Source of the DNA: Chloroflexota bacterium
GTDB lineage: Bacteria > Chloroflexota > Anaerolineae > Aggregatilineales > UBA2796
Direction of reading: 5' to 3'
Length of the DNA: 13,931 bases
Assembly: GCA_003695215.1 (NCBI GenBank)
Contig: RFIM01000023.1
Location: forward strand, 1-13,931
Below the pieces are notes generated by a model. That model was not told the origin of the DNA. It saw only the letters and a list, made by a program, of their open reading frames with translations, and did no database searches. The stretch's first letter is position 1. The number at the start of each line of letters is the position of its first letter. Both the position numbers and the translations under genes were made by a program. Shown piece by piece: positions 9,037 to 13,931 of the stretch.

Positions 9037-9055
9037 AATCAAATCACATTTGGTT
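9037..9055. promoter_or_regulatory. Candidate TetR-family operator (19-bp dyad)
   Basis: AATCAAAT-CAC-ATTTGGTT on the plus strand is an inverted repeat with 7 of 8 arm positions matching around a 3-base centre at 9046. It spans the predicted start point of the TetR gene (about 9052). TetR-family operators are typically 15-20 bp dyads placed this way. TTTGGTTC is also directly repeated at 9026-9033 and 9049-9056, suggesting a possible second half-site. The assignment is inference from position and symmetry. Confidence 0.5.
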
Positions 9056-9058
9056 CGG

Positions 9059-9088
9059 ATTATAAAAGCTGAGCAGCGCCTGAGTCAA
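9059..9088 (-). promoter_or_regulatory. Near-consensus sigma70 promoter of the TetR gene
   Basis: On the minus strand TTGACT (9088-9083) and a perfect TATAAT (9064-9059) are 18 bases apart. The start point would be near 9052, leaving a leader of about 35 bases before ATG 9017. This is the best promoter match in the window, so the gene is likely expressed strongly unless repressed. Confidence 0.7.
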
Positions 9089-9109
9089 TCCGCCAAGAGC
9101 GCAGGCGAT

Positions 9110-9139
9110 TCGGCAACTGCCCGTGAATTTTAGTACAAT
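9110..9139 (+). promoter_or_regulatory. Predicted promoter of the flavoprotein-ccm operon
   Basis: TACAAT (9134-9139) matches the -10 consensus at 5 of 6 positions. An upstream TCGGCA (9110-9115) at 18-base spacing is a weak -35. The start point would be near 9146, inside a small dyad, TGGGC (9141-9145) and GCCCA (9150-9154). The promoter is divergent from that of the TetR gene, with 21 bp between the two -35 boxes. Confidence 0.42.
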
Positions 9140-9153
9140 CTGGGCAAACGCCC

Positions 9154-9180
9154 ATGAACGCTTTTGAGTTGACGCTATGA
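9154..9180 (+). other. Possible 8-codon leader ORF overlapping the flavoprotein start
   Basis: ATG at 9154 opens an 8-codon frame (MNAFELTL) whose TGA (9178-9180) overlaps the flavoprotein ATG in an ATGA junction. The downstream gene has only a poor ribosome binding site, so re-initiation from this short frame is conceivable. The short frame itself has no clear ribosome binding site, and an 8-codon frame can occur by chance. Confidence 0.2.
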
Positions 9181-10625
9181 GCCTCTCGGAATCGCACTAC
9201 GCTGTGATTGTCGTCGGCGGCAGGCCATCTGGCGCCACGCTAGCGACGCGCCTTGCGCAAGGCGGCTTGCGCGTCCTGCTTTTGGATCGCGCCACCTTCC
9301 CAAGCCTGCCCGCTGTCTCCAGTCCGATCATCTACGCCTGCACTATGGCGCTGCTGGATGAGATCGGCGCGCCTGAGGCAGAATACGCGCACAACACACC
9401 GAAAATCCGCAAGCTGGTAAGCGAATCGCGCGATTACTACCGCGCTATCGCTACCATCCCTGAAGATCGCGGGCGTGCTTACGCTTACGCCATTGATCGA
9501 GCGCGCTTCGATCACGCTCTGTGGCGCCATGCAGCCAACACGCACGGCGTGACGGCGCTAGAAGGCTTTGGAGTGACCGATCTGCTTTGGGAAGGTGACC
9601 GCGTGATCGGTGTGGAAGGCATGCGGCATGGCAGCCGCAAGGCTGAACGCTTCTACGCCGATCTGATCGTCGGCGCTGATGGACGTTGGTCGTTAGTAGC
9701 GCGCAAGGTGGACGCGCCGCTCTATAACGTAGACGACTCGCCGACGACATCGCTCTACTATGCCTATTGGCGCAATCTGCAGCCGTACGATCTTGACGAG
9801 CCGTTGATGGTGGCGCATAGCACGCTTGACGGCTTGGGCTACTTGATCATGGACAGCGCTGATGGCACAGCGGCTGTGGTCTGCGAAGGGCATGCCGAGA
9901 CTATAGAGCGCTTCTCGCAAGGCGCAGGCGCGCCTGAGGCGCTTTATGAAGCGCTGCTGCAGAACGCGCCGCGCGTCTGGGCGCGCTTGCAAGGCGCGGA
10001 ACGAGTCACCAGTGTGCGCGGTTTGAAGCACGTGCCGAATTACTACCGTCAGCCTTATGGCAAGGGCTGGGCGCTGGTCGGCGATGCCGTGCATCACAAA
10101 GACCCGCTCGGCGGTCAGGGCGTCTACGATGCAGTCTTCAGCGCCAAAGCCCTGGCTGAGCAGTACTTGGCACACAAGCGCGGCCAGCTGGATTATGAGA
10201 GCGCTATGCAAGGCTACAAAGCGCGCCTTGAAGAAGAGACCTTGCCCGTCTACTACAACACGCTAGCGGCGCGCGCCAATCTCGCGCCAAGCGATCCGTT
10301 TCAGCGCTTGCTAGGGCGCTACCTTGTGGAGAGCCCTGAGGTGATCGAGGCGTTGGCGCGCGTGCCTGCGCGCATGGGCGATATCACACAGGTCATGACC
10401 ACGCGCCACATCGTCTTGAGCATCGCCAAAGGCGCGGCGCGCGATGTGCGGCGCGCTTTGACAGGCGAGTTGAGTCCATCGGCAGTGCCGCCACTGCCAA
10501 TCGAACGCGCGCAAGGCGTACAAGAGACCAACTCGTATCAGCAGCGGCTTGGCTGCTTGGGCTGGCTATTGGCTTTGCCTGCGATCATGATGTTCGGCGG
10601 CTTGGCGGCGTTGCGCCGTAAGTAG
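9177..10625 (+). CDS. FAD-dependent monooxygenase-like oxidoreductase with C-terminal membrane helix
   Basis: A 482-residue flavoprotein of the PHBH/geranylgeranyl-reductase fold. The FAD Rossmann motif VVGGRPSGA lies at 12-20, with Asp37 at the end of the second strand. The DG motif GADGRWS is at 166-172 and the GD motif LVGDAVHHKDPLGGQG at 300-315. These place it with group A FAD monooxygenases and related reductases; the substrate is unknown. Residues 458-479 form a hydrophobic helix followed by RRK, a likely tail anchor with the catalytic domain facing the cytoplasm. That tail is unusual for soluble hydroxylases. An in-frame TGA 12 bases upstream fixes the start at 9177. Only 10 bp separate its stop from ccmF, so it probably heads the ccm transcript. 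Alternatives include a lipid, isoprenoid or quinone-modifying enzyme. Confidence 0.87.
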   Translation: MSLSESHYAVIVVGGRPSGATLATRLAQGGLRVLLLDRATFPSLPAVSSPIIYACTMALLDEIGAPEAEYAHNTPKIRKLVSESRDYYRAIATIPEDRGRAYAYAIDRARFDHALWRHAANTHGVTALEGFGVTDLLWEGDRVIGVEGMRHGSRKAERFYADLIVGADGRWSLVARKVDAPLYNVDDSPTTSLYYAYWRNLQPYDLDEPLMVAHSTLDGLGYLIMDSADGTAAVVCEGHAETIERFSQGAGAPEALYEALLQNAPRVWARLQGAERVTSVRGLKHVPNYYRQPYGKGWALVGDAVHHKDPLGGQGVYDAVFSAKALAEQYLAHKRGQLDYESAMQGYKARLEEETLPVYYNTLAARANLAPSDPFQRLLGRYLVESPEVIEALARVPARMGDITQVMTTRHIVLSIAKGAARDVRRALTGELSPSAVPPLPIERAQGVQETNSYQQRLGCLGWLLALPAIMMFGGLAALRRK

Positions 10626-10635
10626 GGAAATTGCA

Positions 10636-12702
10636 ATGTTGGCTGAACTAGGGATTGTCACGACAGGGCTTGCGCTGATCGGCGCGGCACTCGCGGCGCT
10701 CTTTGGCGCCTATGGCGCGCTGAATCGCGCTGATCGCTGGATTCTCAGCGCGCGCAACAGCTTGCTCTTGACTATGCCGCTCTTGAGCCTGGCCTGCCTG
10801 AGCCTGGTGACAGCGCAGCTGACGGGACGCTTCGAGATGCAGTACGTCTGGTCAGTCACGCAGATCAACGAGCCGATTTTTTTCAAGATCACGGCGCTAT
10901 GGGGCGCGCAGCCGGGCTCGCTGCTGTTCTGGTCATGGATGCTGAGCGCCTTTGTGGCGATCGCTATCTTGATCAATTGGCGCAGCGAGCGCCGCTTGAT
11001 GCCGTGGATGGTCACCTTCTCAGCTGCTGTGCTGACCTTCTTCATGATCCTGGTGGTGCTATACGAGAATCCGTTCGCGCGCTTTTGGATTCTACCAGGC
11101 GCTTCGCAGCCTGTGGCGAGCGTCTTTCAACCTGCACCTGAGGCGAGTTTGTTCTTCCCGCGCGATGGGCAAGGGCTGAATCCGCTGTTGCGGCATTTCG
11201 GCATGGTTTTCCATCCGCCGATGCTGTATGGCGGCTATGTCGGCATGACGATTCCATTCGCCTTCGCTATGGCAGCGCTGGCCAGCGGGCAGCTGAATAC
11301 CAACTGGATACGCGCCACGCGCCGCTGGACGCTGATTGCTTGGCTGTTCCTGAGCGCAGGCTTGATCCTTGGCGGGCGCTGGGCTTATGACGTGCTGGGC
11401 TGGGGCGGCTACTGGGGCTGGGATCCTGTGGAGAATGCTGCGCTGCTGCCATGGCTGACGGGCACGGCTTTCTTGCACAGCATCATGATCCAAGAGCGGC
11501 GCGGGATGCTCAAGGCGTGGAACATGTTCTTGATCATCCTCACCTTCCTGCTAGTGATTCTTGGCACCTTCAGCACGCGCAGCGGCATCGTGGCCAGCGT
11601 GCATAGTTTCGCGCGCAGCGAGATTGGGATGCCGATGCTGATCTTCTTGGGCATTTGCGCAGTCGGCTGCCTTGGGCTATGGGCATGGCGCTGGAGCCGC
11701 GGCGAGTTGGCGTCCGATCATCGTTTGGAAGGCCTGCTGAGCCGCGAGAGCATGTTCATCTTGAATAACTGGCTGTTCATTGGCGTGACGGTCATGGTGC
11801 TGTGGGGAACCTACGCGCCGCTCTTCACGGAGCTGCTCAGCGGGCAGGCGATCACGCTTGGCGCCGAATATTACAACGCGGTTGTGGTGCCGCTCTTCGG
11901 CGCGATCTACGTGCTGATGGGCATTGCGCCGCTAGTGGCTTGGAAGCGCACTTCGCTAAGCGCTTTGGGCAAAGCTATCCGCGTGCCGTTGGCGCTGACG
12001 GTCGGCACAGTGCTGATCTTAGTTGCGCTTGGCACGCATGAGCCTGGCGCCTTCCTGAGCTACGGCATGATCTGCTTGGCGGGCTACACAGCGCTTTGGG
12101 AATACTATCGCGGCGTGAAGGCGCGCATGGCGCGCGGCGAGTCTATACTCGTGGCGCTCAATCGCCTGTTTGCACGCAATCGCAGCCGCTATGGCGGCTA
12201 TTTCATCCATCTGGCTGTAGTCGTGATCGGCATCGGCATAGTGGCGAGCACGGTCTATCAGCAGGAGACGCAACAGACGCTCAGCGTCGGGCAGGCCATC
12301 TCGCTAGGCAACATGAGCATGCGCTATGACGATGCCTTCGAAGCAGTGGCCGATGATGGGCGCACTATGGTGATTGCCAATGTGAGCGTCTTCCGCAATG
12401 GGCAGTACGTCGGCACAATTCGTCCGCGCAAGGATTTCTTCGGCGAGCGCGGCACGCCGATGAGCATTGCAGGGCAATACACCACGCTAGAGAGCGATTT
12501 CTACGTCCTGCTGATCAACCATCAAGGCGATAGGATCACCTTCAAGGTATACTTGAATCCGCTAGTGAATTTGGTGTGGTGGGGCGGCGTTCTGCTGATC
12601 ATCGGCACATTCTTGGCTGCATATCCTGATCCACAGCGCGAGCTGGCCGAAAAAGTGGCTGAGGCGCGCGCGCCGAGCAGTCTGCAAATCGCAGGTGACT
12701 GA
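10636..12702 (+). CDS. ccmF: CcmF, cytochrome c haem-lyase subunit
   Basis: Polytopic membrane protein of 688 residues, within the normal CcmF range, that transfers haem from holo-CcmE to the CXXCH thiols of apocytochrome c on the outer face of the membrane. The tryptophan-rich WWD domain is clear: WGGYWGWDPVEN (256-267). The four histidines expected of CcmF are present in matching contexts: His193 (VFHPPMLY) and His323 (SVHSF) as the likely periplasmic haem ligands, and His281 (FLHS) and His525 (YFIHLA) as the likely structural haem b ligands. A soluble loop after about residue 543 (QQETQQTLSVG onward) is followed by a last helix (about 646-661). The start follows AGGGA at 7-base spacing. 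It is coupled to ccmH downstream. Confidence is very high. Confidence 0.96.
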   Translation: MLAELGIVTTGLALIGAALAALFGAYGALNRADRWILSARNSLLLTMPLLSLACLSLVTAQLTGRFEMQYVWSVTQINEPIFFKITALWGAQPGSLLFWSWMLSAFVAIAILINWRSERRLMPWMVTFSAAVLTFFMILVVLYENPFARFWILPGASQPVASVFQPAPEASLFFPRDGQGLNPLLRHFGMVFHPPMLYGGYVGMTIPFAFAMAALASGQLNTNWIRATRRWTLIAWLFLSAGLILGGRWAYDVLGWGGYWGWDPVENAALLPWLTGTAFLHSIMIQERRGMLKAWNMFLIILTFLLVILGTFSTRSGIVASVHSFARSEIGMPMLIFLGICAVGCLGLWAWRWSRGELASDHRLEGLLSRESMFILNNWLFIGVTVMVLWGTYAPLFTELLSGQAITLGAEYYNAVVVPLFGAIYVLMGIAPLVAWKRTSLSALGKAIRVPLALTVGTVLILVALGTHEPGAFLSYGMICLAGYTALWEYYRGVKARMARGESILVALNRLFARNRSRYGGYFIHLAVVVIGIGIVASTVYQQETQQTLSVGQAISLGNMSMRYDDAFEAVADDGRTMVIANVSVFRNGQYVGTIRPRKDFFGERGTPMSIAGQYTTLESDFYVLLINHQGDRITFKVYLNPLVNLVWWGGVLLIIGTFLAAYPDPQRELAEKVAEARAPSSLQIAGD

Positions 12703-12706
12703 GAAA

Positions 12707-13189
12707 ATGCGCCGCTGGCTCTGGTTGATCCTCTGTTGTGCCTTATTGAGCGCCGTGCCTGTCTCAGCGCAAGGCGATCCTGCTTGCACACAGCCTGTCA
12801 GCGACGACGACGTGAATCGCGTTGCCAAAGGCTTGTATTGCCCTGTGTGCGAGAACGTGCCGCTTGAAGTTTGCCCGACAGAAGCCTGCGAGCGCTGGCG
12901 CCAACAAGTGCGCGATCTGTTGGCCTGCGGCGCGTCTGATCAAGAAGTGCGCGCCTACTTCGTGGCGCGCTTCGGTCAGGTCGCTGTTGGCCAACCGACC
13001 GATCCAACCTTGCAATTCTTCACGGTCACCTTGCCGCTGCTCGTGATCGGCGCCTTCGGCATCCTGCTCGGATTGACTCTCTGGCGCTGGAGCCAGCGCC
13101 GCGCTGAGTCCGACGCCGCGCCTGAGCCATCTGTAAGCGATGATCCGTATCGCGCTCAGCTAGAGCGCGAGCTAGATGAGCGGTTTTGA
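12707..13189 (+). CDS. ccmH: CcmH (Ccl2/CycL-like) thiol oxidoreductase with extra cysteines
   Basis: Membrane-anchored thioredoxin-like partner that reduces apocytochrome c thiols for haem attachment. 160 residues: signal peptide or first helix (1-22, AQ after VSA), outer domain, then a C-terminal helix (about 104-126) and a short charged tail. The redox motif is LYCPVCEN with Cys45 and Cys48, in place of the usual LRCxxCQ. Extra cysteines 27, 56, 61 and 74 make three possible pairs. The helical pattern RDLLACGASDQEVRAYFVARFG is typical of CcmH. ATG 12707 is preferred because GCAGGTGA lies 8 bases upstream; a GTG at 12695 is also in frame, but it sits within that binding site and overlaps ccmF. 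It follows ccmF by 4 bp and precedes ccmG by 3 bp. The family is clear. Confidence 0.92.
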   Translation: MRRWLWLILCCALLSAVPVSAQGDPACTQPVSDDDVNRVAKGLYCPVCENVPLEVCPTEACERWRQQVRDLLACGASDQEVRAYFVARFGQVAVGQPTDPTLQFFTVTLPLLVIGAFGILLGLTLWRWSQRRAESDAAPEPSVSDDPYRAQLERELDERF

Positions 13190-13192
13190 GCT

Positions 13193-13735
13193 ATGAGCGA
13201 TTCACGGCCACGGCGCCCTTTGATCGTACCATTTTTCATCGCTGTGCCAGTGCTGATCGTGATCGGGCTAGGTATTGCCTTGCTGCAGGGCAATCAAGGT
13301 CAACTCAGCAGCGGCGCGGCGCCGACTTTCCGCCTGAAGTTGTATGATGGCGGCACTTTCGATCTGAGTGAGCAGCGCGGCAAAGTAGTGCTGATCAACT
13401 TCTGGGCGAGCTGGTGCGGCCCGTGCCGCTCTGAAGCCGCTGAGCTGAACGCTATCTGGGATACCTTCCGCGGCCAGGACTTCGCCATGATCGGCGTCGG
13501 CTACCTGGACAATGAGCGCGACGCGCGCGCCTTTCTAGCTGAGTTCGGCGTGGAATATCCAACTGGCCACGATGATGGCAGCCAGATCGCGCGCGCCTAT
13601 CGCATTCGTGGCGTGCCTGAGACCTTTATCATCAATCGGCGCGGGGAGATCGCGCACGTCATCATCGCGCCGACTACCGTCAGCGTCTTGCGCCCGCTGA
13701 TCGAGGCGCTACTGGCTCAGGAAGTGCAGCCATGA
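13193..13735 (+). CDS. ccmG: CcmG/DsbE-like membrane-anchored thioredoxin
   Basis: Thiol-disulfide oxidoreductase of 180 residues for cytochrome c maturation. A short basic N-terminus (RPRR) and a transmembrane anchor (about 10-31) are followed by a TlpA/thioredoxin fold facing outward. The active site WASWCGPC has Cys75 and Cys78, and the cis-proline loop reads GVPETF with Pro142. Strand-turn landmarks GKVVLINFW and INRRGEIAHV fit DsbE/ResA-type proteins. It probably reduces CcmH or apocytochrome c with electrons from a membrane CcdA/DsbD protein, not seen in the window. It starts 3 bp after ccmH, without a strong ribosome binding site, so translation is probably coupled. The stop overlaps the next ATG (ATGA). 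Confidence 0.93.
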   Translation: MSDSRPRRPLIVPFFIAVPVLIVIGLGIALLQGNQGQLSSGAAPTFRLKLYDGGTFDLSEQRGKVVLINFWASWCGPCRSEAAELNAIWDTFRGQDFAMIGVGYLDNERDARAFLAEFGVEYPTGHDDGSQIARAYRIRGVPETFIINRRGEIAHVIIAPTTVSVLRPLIEALLAQEVQP

Positions 13736-13931
13736 GCGCAGGCGGCTACATGTTGCTGCTCTTCTTCAGCGCTTTCGCGCTGCTGATCATCCTGCTACCG
13801 CTTTTGAGTCGGCCTAGGCGTGCGCACAGCGATTTCGAAGTCGAGTTTGGCAAGATGCCGCTCGTACAGCAGTTGGCCCAAGAGCGCGAGGCTGTGCTGC
13901 AAACCTTGCGCGACCTTGAATTCGATTATCA
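13732..13931 (+). CDS. CcmI-like membrane protein (N-terminal part, cut by window edge)
   Basis: Sixty-six residues are visible before the window ends. An N-terminal helix (about residues 6-26, LLLFFSAFALLIILLPLL) is followed by a basic RPRR turn and a helical segment ending in QEREAVLQTLRDLEFDY. That helix plus Arg/Glu-rich segment with ALxDLEFDY is the common beginning of CcmI/CycH-like proteins, which often carry TPR or zinc-ribbon domains further on and present apocytochrome c to the haem lyase. The start overlaps the ccmG stop by 4 bp. The C-terminal domain type cannot be judged from this fragment. Confidence 0.72.
   Translation, partial: MSAGGYMLLLFFSAFALLIILLPLLSRPRRAHSDFEVEFGKMPLVQQLAQEREAVLQTLRDLEFDY

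Noticed and set aside
5245..10883. T7 runs inside permease 2 (5245-5251) and ccmF (10877-10883) as programmed slippage sites
   Set aside because: Both genes read through in a normal frame with full family length; Phe-Phe codons explain the runs.

Overview
The window looks like ordinary chromosomal DNA of a bacterium with roughly 55-60% GC by eye. The best guess is Chloroflexota (Anaerolineae or a relative). This rests on three things: a Chloroflexota-style BMP binding protein without a lipobox, a secreted YkuD protein with SH3-like repeats, and a compact ccmF-ccmH-ccmG-ccmI-like cluster whose CcmH carries extra cysteines. The assignment comes from recalled family resemblance, not from a search. 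No mobile element, CRISPR array, tRNA or rRNA was found, and no gene-free stretch exceeds 140 bp.

Layout. (1) 1-912 (+): C-terminal third of UvrA, cut by the window edge. (2) 1022-5819 (+): a complete ABC importer operon of BMP-type binding protein, double-domain ATPase and two permeases, the arrangement of nucleoside (Nup/Pnr-like) importers. A predicted promoter just upstream is covered by inverted repeats, and a strong hairpin separates the binding-protein gene from the ATPase gene. (3) 9017-5841 (-): TetR-family regulator, MFS efflux-type transporter and L,D-transpeptidase on one strand, converging on the importer operon at a terminator-like hairpin. The regulator has a near-consensus promoter with a 19-bp dyad over its start point, a likely autoregulatory operator. 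(4) 9177-13931 (+), divergent from the regulator: an FAD-dependent monooxygenase-like protein with a C-terminal membrane helix, then ccmF, ccmH, ccmG/dsbE and the start of a ccmI-like gene. These genes are 3-10 bp apart or overlap, so they are probably one transcript.

How the genes work together. The importer would bring a small solute, probably a nucleoside, into the cell. The TetR-MFS pair is a typical self-regulated efflux unit, with the cell-wall transpeptidase as a possible third member. The right-hand operon makes haem-lyase machinery for c-type cytochromes: CcmF attaches haem, and CcmH and CcmG keep the apocytochrome CXXCH thiols reduced. The flavoprotein at its head has no known role in that pathway and is the most intriguing gene here. 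No clearly new multi-gene system is visible; the items of interest are regulatory architecture and unusual protein features.
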